This document shows positions 23,200 through 34,671 of a DNA stretch of 64,000 nt, piece by piece. Within the stretch, counting starts at the first letter, position 1; each line of letters starts with the position of its first letter. The translations under genes and the position numbers were made by a program. This stretch comes from Microstegium vimineum (lineage: Eukaryota > Streptophyta > Magnoliopsida > Poales > Poaceae): NCBI GenBank assembly GCA_022036555.1, contig CM039119.1, positions 37,331,255 through 37,395,254 on the forward strand, read 5' to 3'. The notes beneath the pieces were generated by a model. That model saw only the letters and a list, made by a program, of their open reading frames with translations, made no database searches and was not told where the DNA came from.

Positions 23200-26100
23200 A
23201 TGGCGATCCAAGTCGACATCCCTAAGGTAAATCCACTTTCCTCCTCATCCAATCTCCTGCTAGTTCCTTTGTCTGTATGAATCTCGTAATTTTTCCCCTT
23301 TTTTCTTCCTTTGATTCCTTCTTTTTTCTTCTTTTTTCAAAACCTAGGAACTGTACAACAAAGTTTTAATCCCTCTCGAGCAGTCCAGCTTCACCTGCTT
23401 AGGCCCAATGGGGAATCCTGATTCTAGCTACATGATCAATGCGGAAGCCAATCGTATCCCATTTAGATCTGAAAGCTTCAGTTTAGGATTATGGAAGGAT
23501 GCCTTCCGTTCATGGCCCAAGCCCACCAAAGGGTGGAAGAACTAGTACCTTAGGGTCGCTAGAACACAACAAGTATATTGGTCAGAGCGCAACTTGGATC
23601 AGTGCGTCAGGCTCTCCATTGCCGATATGGAGAAAAATGAAAACATGCTGATAGCGGCCTCCTACTTCTGGTCTGACACCATGAACGCCTTCCTGTTCAG
23701 ACACGGACCAGCCACCCCTACCCTTGCCGATGTCCATATGTTGACCGGCTTGGACGTCTCTTCTGCCGATACTTTCACTCTATTCAATAGGAAAGCCGAG
23801 TACAAAGTGAACACTCAGAATATCGGCGGCTGGACCAGCTATATCCAGGAGTACCAGAAGACTGGATCGGTAAACCAGAGAGAACACGCCATATTTCTGA
23901 ATATGTGGCTGGAAAAATTCATCTTCTGTGGCAGAGCGGTCGGACCCACCACCATGCACCTTCCAGCAGCTGAGCTCCTTGCCGATGGGACAAGACTTCC
24001 CCTAGGAAGATATCTTCTTGGATCGGTATACCGTCTTCTACATCAAGTGTCCAAGAAGTTACTGTTAGGCGAGCCCATCGGCAACCTCGGGGGTCCCTGG
24101 TGGTTCATCAACATGTGGTTGAACGCGCACATGTACAAGGCCCTTCAGTTCGACTTGTTCGCTCAACAGTTCCCAAGGGATATATCGGAAGATCACCAAT
24201 ACAGGGATGATGAATCGGCAACTCCTCCACTCAACTTTGGAGAAGCCATCATAGTGCTGCCAGGGACTGATGCCAATGCAGAGCAGTTTGGCCTGTTCTT
24301 CCAGAAATTCTACAACGGAATCCCTGCTTCGGAGCGGCTCTGGTGGCCATACGTTGATGAGAACAATCAGTTTCCGCTGCTGTTCAATCTTACCGATGGG
24401 AATGTGCCCCAAAATCACATAATCATGAAGGCCAGTATTGTTCCCCGGGCTATCCCAGTTAATATCTTCAGAACCGGGAAGAATACCCCTCCATCCTTCG
24501 AATTCTACTACCCATCGGCAGCTGCGAGACAACTGGCATTTGGCCAACTGCCGATTAAGCTCTGCTACTCCAAGGTGGTAAAACCAAGGCAGACCATCTC
24601 TAGTGCCATAGACTGGAACAAAGTCGTCAATCTTTCTCCCAATGCCGATACATAAGATATTGACTTGTCCTCTTGGTCACCAACATCTTTCATTACGAAT
24701 GAGTACAAATTCTGGTGGCAAGAATGGAGATATCAATTATTTGCTAAGTCATCACACTACTATTGGCACATGATTGACGCCAACCACATCATCCCCGATG
24801 ACGCAGTGAGTTTTTAATCCCGATGCATTCCTTATCACTTTACTTTTATCATCGGCATCTGACCCCCTTATGCTTAATAGGTTGACGATCCGATTCCCAA
24901 GATGAGCAACAGCGGCAAGCCCTTCAACCTTCGAATGATGAGTCCTATATCACTCATCGGCAACAATGCCCCAACGCTAGCTGCCTTCACCCCTCAGAAG
25001 GTACCCAAAGCGACGCCTGCAAAAACCAAGGCTACATCGGCTGCTGCTGCTGCCTTGACACGGGTTTTTGCAGTAAACTCATCTTCACTCATACCGATCA
25101 CATACTATTTTATCAGCAACATTTTATTTTACGTGACTTGCATTATATTTTCAGGCATTGAGGTCATCGACAGCTACTCCAAGCACACAAGCATCTCCAA
25201 GCCCTGCTGCGGATGCCCCCCAAGCTTCATCAAAACGGGCTGGCTCCTCCACTGCTACACCAAGGAAGAAAAGGCGCTTGAGACTGGCCACCCCATCTTC
25301 GCCATCAACTCCAGTTGCACCACCAACTGCCGATGCGCCAACGGAAGAACCATCCTCGGCTCCTACTCCTGATCACCCACTGGACGACATCCTCGATCAG
25401 GAGGTAACACCACCCGCTGCAGCAGCGGAGGCGACATCGGCATCGGCACCAGCCAAAATCTCCGATGAGAGAACGGTGTCGCCACCAAAGGAGCCAGCCA
25501 CCACAGCGGAAGCAACGCCGACAACAACGCCACCAGCACCAACGGCATCAACTGCTTCCCCAACAGAGGCTCACTCATCGGCAATTGCTGCCGATCTCCA
25601 GGATGAGGCTGGACCATCCAACATGCCAAGTCCTAGGCAAGAAATTCGTTTTAAAATGGTAAGTTAGTCACCCAAAATCTGTAACATAACCTTATAATTG
25701 GTATATCATAACTTCTTCCTTTTTCAGGCCCAAGATTCCCCAGACAGCCTGTTCTCCTTCGGCCTCAACCTCCAGGACGAAGACGAACACCAAGAAGGCC
25801 TCGCTCGAGGAGACAGCTTGTTCTCCTTTGCCATTAACATTCCTGGTGAAGACGAGGATGAAGAAAGCTCTGCTCCAACCTTATCGGCAGAGGTTAAATC
25901 CAAACTCGAAGCATTGCTCTCTCTGCTGCAACAAGATACATCCCAGCTCGTCCAGGATTCAACTACAGCAAGGGCAGCTTTCAAAGATATTCAAGGCCAA
26001 CTACCTACCGATGCAGAAGAGGTCCTCCTCCAAGCAGCCTTCCTTGAAAGTCGCCGACTTCAATACCAACGAGTCTCAAGCCGTATTGCCAACAGGAATG

Positions 26101-26435
26101 CTCAATCCAAACTCACGGAAGAAATGCTTAAGTTTAAGCAAATTGCCGATGAGAAGCACAAGAACATCGGCCTAGTGGAAGCTTCCGACACTGATCTTGA
26201 ACAGGCATTTATCCAATTATCGACGAGAAAGGAAGAGCTGCAGGCCGAGCTGAGAAAAGTTGAAGAAGCCTTGAACGCAGTTAGCCAGAAGAGAGTCCCA
26301 CTTCCCGATACCATCAAAGCCCTGCGACAAGAGAGGGACAACAATGCCCGACAAGCCATCGCTCTGAAGAGAAAGATCAAGTCGGTTGATGGATCTGCCA
26401 ATGAGGATTCTAGGGAGATGGAAGAGATAGAATAA
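23200..26435 (+). pseudogene. Antisense five-exon plant-mobile-domain-like gene of element E
   Basis: Exons by GT-AG boundaries: 23200-23226, 23348-24805, 24881-25063, 25155-25658 and 25728-26435. All introns are phase 0, and together the exons give about 959 codons. Exon 2 carries the plant mobile domain: LTGLDVSSADTF near its middle, then the GRAVGPTTMHLP and WWFINMWLNAHMY segments, ending in a Trp-rich FWWQEWRYQLF stretch. Exon 4 is Ala/Pro/Thr-rich with a basic nuclear-signal-like PRKKRRLRL. Exon 5 has two LFSF repeats in acidic context and a long heptad-type coiled coil. Premature stops sit at 23543-23545 (TAG) and 24653-24655 (TAA). Such antisense frames are known in Tat-lineage elements and related domains occur in plant silencing factors. 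A regulatory role is inference. Confidence 0.7.
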
Positions 26436-26603
26436 ATTCGCCTACGTGTGATATCAGTTATCCAATCCCTATTGTAACTTGTTAATTTTCATTACATCGG
26501 CAAATGTAATTAGTAACACTTGATTTTGGCTTTGTAATATAACGTTAGCACACTTTTACCGATGTTTATATAACTTTTCCCTTCATCGGCATTTAACTAA
26601 GCA
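26436..26603. terminator. Shared 3' region of convergent gag-pol and antisense gene
   Basis: These 168 bp separate the stop of the plus-strand gene from the stop of the minus-strand integrase. The stretch is AT-rich with TTGTAA and TTTGTAATAT motifs on the plus strand that could serve as polyadenylation signals. No exact cleavage site can be given. Confidence 0.3.
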
Positions 26604-28403
26604 CTATGCGTCTACCCAAATACTAGAGTAATATTTCTTTAAGTATTTACCGTTGATTGCCCTAGAAAATGCAACTCCTTCAAGAGTTTCTAGTATGTAA
26701 GCATTGCCAGGAGCAGACTGCTTTATCCGATAAGGACCTTCCCAATTAGGAGACCATTTTCCAAACTTAGAACTTTTAGTCCCAATCGGTAAAATCAACT
26801 TCCATACCAAATCACCATCGGCAAATTCCTTTACCTTCACTTTCTTGTCATACCATCTGGCAACCCTCTTCTTGTTCTCCTCAATGTTGATCAATGCCCT
26901 CAACCGATGACCTGCTAAATCCTCTAACTCGTCTTTCATCAGAGTAACATAATCATCGGTTGTCAATTGATCTTGAAAAGATAATCGCCTAGAGCCAGTT
27001 TTAATTTCCCACGGCAGGACAACATCGTGTCCATAGACCAACTGATACGGCGAGACTTTGGTTGCACCATGACAAGCCATCCGATATGACCATAAGGCTT
27101 CATTTAACACCACATGCCACCTTCTAGGGTTCTCTTCAATCTTGCGTTTGATAAGTTTAATAACTCCCTTATTGGTTTCTTCAGCCTGACCATTAGCCTG
27201 GGCATAATAAGGAGAATAGTTTAACACCTTGAACCCCATACTAGCAGCAAATTCATCAAACTCTCCCGATGTGAACATGGTTCCTTGATCGGTAGTAATA
27301 GTTTGAGGAATACCAAATCGGTAAACAATGTGTTCTTTAACAAAATCCACCATGTTTGCCGATGTCACCTTTTTCAAAGGAATTGCCTCATCCCATTTAG
27401 TGAAGTAATCGGTAGCAACAAGTATAAACTTATGCCCCTTACTCGATGGCGGATAAATCTGGCTGATGAGATCAATAGCCCATCCTCTAAACGGCCAAGG
27501 CTTGATTATAGGATTCATTGCCGATGCAGGTGCCCTCTGTACGTTACCAAACTTCTGACAATCCTGACACCCTTTGAAATAGTTGAAGCAATCTTCAAGG
27601 ATTGTCGGCCAATAATATCCATTCCGCCTAATCATCCACTTCATCTTGAATGCCGATTGATGTGCCCCACACACACCTTCATGGATTTCACCCATCAACT
27701 CCTTTGATTCTTCCTTGCTAAGGCATCTGAGCAAAACTCCATCGATTGTCCGATAATACAATTCATCATCAAGGAGCACATACTTAGTGGCTTGGAACCT
27801 TAGACGTCTCTCAACCTTCTTGGACGAATTCCTTAAGTAATCGGCAATCTCCTTTTTCCAGTCATCGGTAACCGTTACCGATGTCATGACTTCTTGAATC
27901 GGCTGATACCCTGAAGCATTCTGTGCTAACCGATTGGCTTCTTCATTATGCAATCTAGGAACATGCTCAAGGCGGTACTCTTTGAATTCTTTTAATAATT
28001 GCAAACATTTTTCATGGGTTGCAATTAAAGCTTCACTTCGGCATTCATATGTCCCAATCAATTGGTTAATCACCAACATAGAATCGCCGAAGATTTCAAC
28101 AGCATCGGCACGTACTTCCCTGAGTAATTCCAACCCCTTAAGTAAAGCCTGGTACTCAGCCTGATTGTTTGTTGAAGTAGCAACAATCGGTAACGAAATT
28201 TCATACTTCCGTCCTCGGGGTGAAATTAAGAGAATACCGATACCTGCTCCGTCCTTGCATGTAGACCCATCAAAGAACAAAGTCCAAGGAGCAATCTCCA
28301 CAGAGCTTACCACATTGCAATGCTGAGTAACAAAATCAGCCATTACCTGACCCTTAACTGCCTTAGCCGATTCATACCTTAAATCAAACTCTGAAAGTGT
28401 CAG
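26604..28403 (-). CDS. E second RNase H and integrase
   Basis: This open frame (ATG form 28343, 579 codons) starts just after a TGA at about 28404. Residues ~20-150 are an archaeal-type RNase H (FFDGSTCKDGAGIGI, NNQAEYQALLKG, FGDSMLVINQL); the last motif reads EEANRLA where an Asp is usual, so activity is doubtful. Integrase follows: zinc-binding segment with HQSAFK and CQDCQKFG, core with WAIDLI, TTDQGTMF and NGQAEETNKG (D-D-E), then a C-terminal region without chromodomain ending SSIWVDA. It is the only long intact pol frame of E. It would normally be released from a gag-pol polyprotein, which is broken upstream. Confidence 0.85.
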   Translation of the reverse strand: MTLSEFDLRYESAKAVKGQVMADFVTQHCNVVSSVEIAPWTLFFDGSTCKDGAGIGILLISPRGRKYEISLPIVATSTNNQAEYQALLKGLELLREVRADAVEIFGDSMLVINQLIGTYECRSEALIATHEKCLQLLKEFKEYRLEHVPRLHNEEANRLAQNASGYQPIQEVMTSVTVTDDWKKEIADYLRNSSKKVERRLRFQATKYVLLDDELYYRTIDGVLLRCLSKEESKELMGEIHEGVCGAHQSAFKMKWMIRRNGYYWPTILEDCFNYFKGCQDCQKFGNVQRAPASAMNPIIKPWPFRGWAIDLISQIYPPSSKGHKFILVATDYFTKWDEAIPLKKVTSANMVDFVKEHIVYRFGIPQTITTDQGTMFTSGEFDEFAASMGFKVLNYSPYYAQANGQAEETNKGVIKLIKRKIEENPRRWHVVLNEALWSYRMACHGATKVSPYQLVYGHDVVLPWEIKTGSRRLSFQDQLTTDDYVTLMKDELEDLAGHRLRALINIEENKKRVARWYDKKVKVKEFADGDLVWKLILPIGTKSSKFGKWSPNWEGPYRIKQSAPGNAYILETLEGVAFSRAINGKYLKKYYSSIWVDA

Positions 28404-29840
28404 AATTCATTTGCCGATTCTTCCACTTAATATCGGCATCGACAGCATGTACTTGACTACATCATCTTTGCAGATAACAGTGCATTCAGCCGACAATAAA
28501 TAATGCCTTAATTTGGTGCAAGAGAAATATAGACACAAACATAATCTCTCTATCGCCGAATACCTGGTTTCAGCATCCACCAACCTTCTGCTCAGGTAAT
28601 ATATCACACGTTCCTTCCCTTCAAATTCTTGAATCAAGGCCAATCCGATAACACCGTCATCGGCAGACAAATATAACCTGAAAAGCTTCCCGTGTTGAGG
28701 TGGAACCAAGACTAGAGGGTTTACCAAATATTTCTTAATTTCCTCCAAGGCTAACTGCTGTTCTTCTTTCCATGTAAACTCTTGATCGGCTTTCAACTTT
28801 AACAATGGGCTAAAGGACTTAATCTTACCAGATAAGTTAGATATAAACCTTTTGATGAAATTAATCTTGCCGATCAAAGATTGTAGCTCAGTTTTGTTTG
28901 TAGGAGCAACCACCTTGTTAATCGCATCAATGGATTTCCTGTCGAACTCAATGCCCCTTTGATGCACCATAAAGCCCAGAAACTGTCATGCCGATATGCC
29001 AAACGCACACTTGTTAGGATTCATCTTCAACCCATGCTCCCTTGTGCATTCCAATATCTTTTGCAAATCGGCAAGATGCCTTTCGAAATTTCCAGACTTG
29101 ACCACCACATCATCAATGTAGATTTCAACTATCATGCCGATGTACTTATGAAAGATGAAATTCATTGCTCTCTGATAAGTAGCACCGGCATTCTTTAAGC
29201 CAAAAGTCATGACAACCCATTCAAATAAACCGACATGACCTGGACATCTGAAGGCAGTCTTGGCTATGTCTTCTTCAGCCATGAATATTTGATTATATCC
29301 AGCATTACCATCCATGAAGCTAATGATTTGATGTCCAGCAGCAGCATCAATTAGCAGATCGGCAACGGACATCAGATAGCCATCCATCGGCGTGGCCTTG
29401 TTGAGATTACTGAAATCAATACAAACACGAAGTTTTCCATTTTTCTTATACACAGGAACCACATTAGAAATCCAATCGGCATATCGACATTGCCGAATGA
29501 ATCCAGCTTCAATTAACTTTGTAATCTCAGCCTTGATATCGGGTAAAATAGTAGGATTGCATCGACGCGCAGGTTGCCGATGTGGTTGGAAACCAGACTT
29601 GATGGGTAACCGATGTTCAACTATTGATCGGTCTAAACCAGGCATTTCTGTATAATCCCAAGCAAAACAATCTTTATTTTCTTTCAATAAATCAGTTAAC
29701 TGTTGTTTACATTGGGAATCTAACTTAACACTAATAAAAGTAGGCCTAGGTTTACTACCATCGCCGATGTCGATCTCAAGAAAATCATCGGCGAATGTGA
29801 AACCCTGTCCCAGTTTTCCATCATCAGCGAACCGATCCAT
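28404..29840 (-). pseudogene. E reverse transcriptase and RNase H (three stops)
   Basis: The first part (29840-28986) begins MDRFADDGKLG and holds the RT fingers and palm: PVYKKNGKLRVCIDF, TFGLKNAGATYQRAM and the catalytic IYIDDVVVKS. A TGA at about 28983-28985 cuts between GISA and QFLGF. The second part (28970-28407) has the thumb and connection with LIGKINFIKRFIS and the first RNase H with LYLSADDGVIGLALIQ and YYLSRRLVDAE. A TGA at about 28404 then ends before ILTLSEFDLRYESAKAVKG. Both TGA codons sit where Trp or Gly codons would be one G-to-A or G-to-T change away. Confidence 0.85.
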
Positions 29841-30365
29841 TAAAACTCTTCTTCAGGACCGACTACTTGGATTGGTGTAATACGGTAATCGGCAACTTTA
29901 AGGAACTCTTTGTCCCAAGCTTCACTGGATATGCACCTGGTCTGCTCATAAGTTTCCGATTCTGCCGATGCGACAGTAGACGGGGCTTCACTTCGGACGA
30001 CTTCAATTCTGTCCCCGATCCACTGTACAAGGCTCTGAGCATGGTGGAAGGAATACATCAATTGGCATGGATCCAATCCCTTCCGAGGAGCAGGTTGTAA
30101 GTGCCTTTACCACTGATTACGAAAAATGTTGTCGGCAAAGTTTTGCTGTCGATGGTCAATTCAATACATACGGCTCCCATGGCTGTCGACACGTTGCCCT
30201 CGAAATCCTTGAGCTTCATGTCAGTCTTGACTAAGTCCTGATCCCTTTCCCAAGCTTTCTGAACACAACGTACGGCATTATGTTTATTGATGCCCCACCA
30301 TCTACCAGCATTTTTGTCATGGGCTGTCCATCCACTTTGCCTTTAACGAACAAAGCCCTTAGGTG
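29841..30365 (-). pseudogene. E protease region (frameshifted)
   Basis: Directly after the gag stop, the frame continues HLRALFVKGKVDGQ and reaches LVDGGASINIMPY, the aspartic protease active site in its Tat-lineage form (D-G-G). Further on, YNLLLGRDWIHAN is interrupted by TGA. A one-base loss near 30045 shifts the frame, giving SLVQWIGDRIEVVRSEA in the 29840-30076 frame. A second shift near 29843 returns to the RT frame. Confidence 0.75.
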
Positions 30366-33300
30366 CTACCTCTCCTCATCGGCAGGCTTTTCGAAGACAG
30401 CCTTCATCGGATCCAGCACCAGTTGCGCCATCTTAGCAGTCTCCTCATCATCGCTGACAGGTGCCATAAACTCCATTGGCAACATGACGACCATATTAAT
30501 TTCCGCCGATGGATCCCTGTCCTTGCGCTTTGGCCTCCACTGCTTTTCCCTTGAGGGTTCTTCATTGTCATACAGGTCATTGCGGCGTTCGCACTGAATC
30601 CTCCTTTTCTGAGTCTTTGTCAGACCCTTGGCGCACCACTGAGGAAGCTTGGTTTTCCAGACAGGCTGGTGCTGCTTTCCACTGCTTGCATCGGTACTTC
30701 TTCCGATGTTGGGATCCCTAGAGAATATTTCTTCATCAGGCACTCTTGCATTGGCCATCTCCTCCATCTCCTCTTGATCAACACGTTTGCCAAGCCTATT
30801 ATGGGCACTAAGCTTGCCCCCCAGTCGGTCATGCGCCGACCTCTTCTCTCTGAGCGGCTTGGCATACCTGGATGCCCGATCATCGAAACAAGGCTTCTTA
30901 CCTGACCGATCGGCGGTGTAGTACCCATTACATTCGGGACAATTATCGGCAGTAGGCAGCTTGATGCCTTCTTCCCAGCAGTGAACGAAGAAGGGACACT
31001 TCCAGTGGTTCTTATGCCGAAGCCACTCCTGGTGCTCTTCTTCCTCTTGCCGATATCGCTCTTCACGTGATTGCCGATAGTCTTGCCTTGGCTGCTTATG
31101 CGTGATTACAACACCAGGAGCCCTTCTGGCACTGCCGCCTTCATCGGCAACCTTCTTGCCCTTTCTGTCATCGGCAAACCTCCTTTCATCAGGCTCAGTC
31201 ACTTGATGGTTAGGATCTACCGATGCGTTCTTCTTGGCAGCTTCCGATGTCAGCACTTTGGTTCTCCCACTGGTTTCCACCATATTAGTTGGGAACAGGT
31301 GCTGATCAATCTTCATCGGTTTCTGGACTTTAGAATTTTCAAATTTGATGCGTCTAGATTCAATTTCTGACTGCAATTGTTGCCTGAACACCTTGCAATC
31401 ATTGGTACTGTGAGAAGTCACATTATTCCATTTACAGTACCTGATTCTCTTGAGCTCTTCGGCCAATGGAATTACTTGGTTGGGTGCCAACTTGATTCGC
31501 CCTTCTTGAAGTAATAAGTCAAACATCCTATCGGCCTTGGTGATGTGAAAGGTGAACCTTTCGGTTTCTTTCTGGCCGAACGGACAAGACACAGGCTTCT
31601 TATCCTTCACCCATTCGGCAGCACTGATGTTTAGCTCTTCATCTGACCCAGAATCTTCTTCTTGCCCGATGAAGGTCACCTTTTTGTTCCAAGTCTTCCT
31701 AGGTTCAAAGGTTTTGATATCTTGATCGGTAATCCTTTGCACCAGATGACTTAGGCTTTCAAATTCTTGGGACGCGTACTTGTCCTTGATGTGCGGCAGT
31801 AATCTTTGGAAGGCCAAATCTGCCAGTTGTCGATCATCAAGTACCAGGCTGTAACACTTGTTCTTCACGTCCCGCAGCCTGTGAACAAAGCTTTCTACTG
31901 ATTCATCATTGTGTTGCCTCATCTTGACCAAATCGGTAAGCTTCTCCTCATGTATGCCAGCGAAGAAGTATTTATGAAATTTCCTCTCTAGATCGGCCCA
32001 TGTGATTACAGAATTTGGAGGCAGCGATATGAACCACATGAATGCCGATCCAGACAATGACGAAGAGAAAAATCTCACCCTTAATTCCTCCCTGCTGGCA
32101 GCTTCCCCGCACTGGATAATGAAGCGGTTGATGTGCTCCATTGTTGATGTGTCGTCTTGGCCAGAGAACTTAGTAAAATCAGGCACTTTGTACCGATTTG
32201 GGAGAGGAATCAAGTCATATGCCGGAGGATACGGATTTCGATAAGAGTATGTATTGACTTTGGGTTTAATGCCGAATTGTTCTTTCATAACTTCGGCGAT
32301 CTTACCGACCCAATATGCATCCTGCTCCTGCCAACTCATTGGTTGGTTGTTGACTGCTGGACCGGCTGATGCGCCTCTTGCAGATGATGCGGAGTAGCCA
32401 CGGGCGCAGCACCAGTCATCTGAACGCTACGCATCGGTTGATTTACCGATGGATAGTTTTGCACACTTAGCAGATTAGGTTGAGTCATTGTGTTCATCGG
32501 TTGCTGTACCGATGGTCCGCTCTGAGTGTTTGCTGGGCCTCCATAATAATACATTGATACGCCAGGCTGTTGAGCTGGCGGCTAGCTAGCCCATCCAGGA
32601 TTATAAATCATCGGCATATGACTTACCGATGGCTGATAGCTAACTGGAGCGTGTGGCTCTTGTATCCTGGAGCAATCAATCATTAGATTACCTTGATGCG
32701 CCAGTACTCCGGCTTGAGGATTTGCCACTAGAGGTTGGCTGCCAGCTGCTATAATGTGTTGCATCAGCATAGGGCTTGCCGATGGCGGCATCAGAGGTAT
32801 CTTAGGAATTACTTGAAGATCTTCTGATGGCACCTGTACAGTTGGAGAAGGCGCAGAGTAATGCATCATAGGGGCCACCGGTTGTGATTGTGTTGCCGAT
32901 GCCATAGAGCCCTTCCAAGCTGAGCTATCTCCCTGCACCAGATTAGAATCAGCAGATAGATTTGGAGGCATATCGTATCCCCACCAGTTAGTGGGAGCTG
33001 ATTGATTCTGGACAGCAGGTCCTGAAATTGCCAACGCGACTGGATCTGTATGGAGCTTGGTGACGCTGTCAAAGCTTGGCCTTGGCAATGTAGCCAGCTC
33101 GGCAGACGGTTCTACCGGAGTAGAAGACGCCATTGGGGCTACCGATGGGCTTGTAGATGCCGATCTAGGTTGATGATAAGCTGGACCAACATATTGCGGT
33201 GCATGTCCTTCTTCGAATGATTGCATGACAACATTGTAGATAGTATTGGACAGCACGCTGGAGTGGCTAATTAATGCTTGACTCAGAGCAGAATTAACCA

Positions 33301-33523
33301 TCTCTTGTAACTTACCAGGATTGGCGTCATACATGACCTGTCGTGGCAATGGCGGATCTTGCTTCTGAATTGCTTCGCCGCTCCTGCTTAGGCTGAAGGA
33401 TTTGAGATATAACTGCTTGTACTCCTCCATAGCCCGCTCCATGGCCAGCCTCTGATCATCTTTCAGATCGGCCTCAGAGACTTCAATGACGTTCCTCTGG
33501 TTAACGTCGGCGTTATCACCCAT
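30366..33523 (-). pseudogene. E gag (broken into three frames)
   Basis: The start is taken as MGDNADVNQRNV at 33523, which follows the primer site by about 30 bp. The N-terminal third is Pro/Ser/Gln-rich and ends at a TAG (32582-32584). It stays in the same frame to about 32340, where a frameshift leads to MSWQEQDAYWVGK. The 657-codon part has the capsid-like gag domain (FTKFSGQDDTSTMEHINRF through ADLERKFHKYFF and RLRDVKNKCYSL), a basic linker, a Cys/His cluster with CPFFVHCWEEG and CPECNGYY, and a charged tail. A TAG at 30366-30368 separates it from protease. It would form the capsid and bind RNA if intact. Confidence 0.82.
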
Positions 33524-33550
33524 TGATAGATGTGTAATTTGATTGATCGG

Positions 33551-33568
33551 GTCCCACTGGGCGTGCCA
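33551..33568 (-). other. E primer binding site
   Basis: The minus strand reads TGGCACGCCCAGTGGGAC, seven bases inside the 5' LTR edge. TGGCAC-starting primer sites are usual in grass Tat-type elements. I cannot name the tRNA with certainty. Confidence 0.6.
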
Positions 33569-33995
33569 AAAGAGGTGTTGACACAAAAAGCGTCAGGATC
33601 TGCGAACACCTCGGGCTTATACCCGAAATTTGATATTCGGAGGCGTGCCAGTCGATTTGACCAGTTAATCGACAAGGATGATAACTAGAACAAGATTCAA
33701 TCAAGACAACGGCGATGCGCCCGGATGTCGAGATTGGAGCTTGATCAGGATAACTAGAGCAGAGCTGAACGAGACAACAGCGATGCGCCCGGATGTCAAA
33801 GCTCAGAGATACTCCCACGCGGAACTTACAAGGATTTGACGGAGATCAAGGTGATGTAGCCCGTCGAAGCTTGAAGAACTCGTTGATAAACTAAGACTAA
33901 TGCAATAAAGGGTAAATTGCGATAAAAGTAGAATAAGAGTAAATTGATTTGATTGATATTGGATTGATTCTTTTTACACGCAGCCCTTGGGCACA

Positions 33996-34003
33996 TATTT
34001 ATA
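33996..34003 (-). promoter_or_regulatory. E LTR TATA box
   Basis: TATAAATA on the minus strand within GGGAGTATAAATATGTG. It is the likely core promoter for gag-pol transcription. Confidence 0.6.
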
Positions 34004-34331
34004 CTCCCGCATGGAGAGTTGTACAAAGACACGACTCGTATCTTTCCTAAAACAAACTCCTAACATTAAGGAAACTGACTCGCGCAGGAGTCGGATCTAA
34101 AATAACAATATTTATTTTCCTAAACAAACACACCTATTTTAAAGGAAAACAAACGACTCATGCAAGAGTCGGACTCAAACTGCTATAATAATACTGGCAT
34201 AAAACCACCAGTTTCCTTATGCCTCTCCCTCGATGAAAACTTTCCATCGACAGATCCCTTCAATTCGCGACTTTCTTCTTTGGCCACCGGTAATCCTCTG
34301 CTGACATCAAGCGCTAAGTCACCCTGTGCTC

Positions 34332-34575
34332 ATCGGCACTCCATGCCCATCGGCATCAGTAATACTTTTCAATCGGCAACCTTGTACTGGTGACTTGTCT
34401 CCACCAATCAATCCCTATCAGCAATCGGCATCGGCAACACTTCCTCATCGGCAATCGGCATTAGCCACTTTGCAATCGGCCTCTGGTGAGCCATTTAACT
34501 CCTATCGGCAACATCTGAGACTTCTAGCTTCCATCGGCAGCACACTTAGTCTTCCTACAGCACACTTCCATCGGC
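34332..34575. repeat. ATCGGC-motif cluster in E U3
   Basis: Eleven ATCGGC hexamers occur in 244 bp, several in ATCGGCA context and two overlapping pairs as ATCGGCATCGGC or ATCGGCAATCGGC. Spacing is irregular, so this is not a clean tandem array. The same hexamer and its complement are scattered over the whole of E. Confidence 0.8.
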
Positions 34576-34671
34576 AATACTGACCTATGTCTTCCCGATG
34601 TCGATTGAAAACGGCCGCCGATCAACACAAGCCCTAGCTCATTTGACACGTGCCAAAAAACGGTGTCAACA

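Larger units (their letters stand above)
22742..34671 (-). mobile_element. Element E: Tat/Retand-type Ty3/gypsy with antisense gene
   Basis: This minus-strand element has its right (5') LTR at 33576-34671, the left LTR reduced to 74 bp, a polypurine tract, gag, protease, RT with RNase H, a second (archaeal-type) RNase H and integrase without chromodomain. The second RNase H and missing chromodomain mark the Tat lineage (Retand/RIRE2-like). On the opposite strand between integrase and 3' LTR is a multi-exon plant-mobile-domain gene. It inserted in B2's pol; the flank ATCTG at 34672-34676 has lost its partner. All gag-pol parts except the 579-codon RNase H-integrase frame contain stops or frameshifts. 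Confidence 0.9.
33576..34671 (-). repeat. E 5' LTR (complete)
   Basis: A 1,096-bp LTR has perfect 9-bp inverted ends TGTTGACAC/GTGTCAACA. A TATAAATA box (minus) is at 33996-34003, about 670 bp from the U3 start. U3 (34330-34575) holds eleven copies of ATCGGC in 244 bp. The flank on the right, ATCTG, belongs to B2's pol. Confidence 0.93.

Noticed and set aside
24065..24547. 160-codon minus frame opposite the plant mobile domain
   Set aside because: It is the reverse shadow of exon 2 of the antisense gene and has no motif.
27285..27707. 140-codon plus frame opposite E integrase
   Set aside because: The minus strand has an intact integrase with D-D-E motifs. The plus frame is a shadow.
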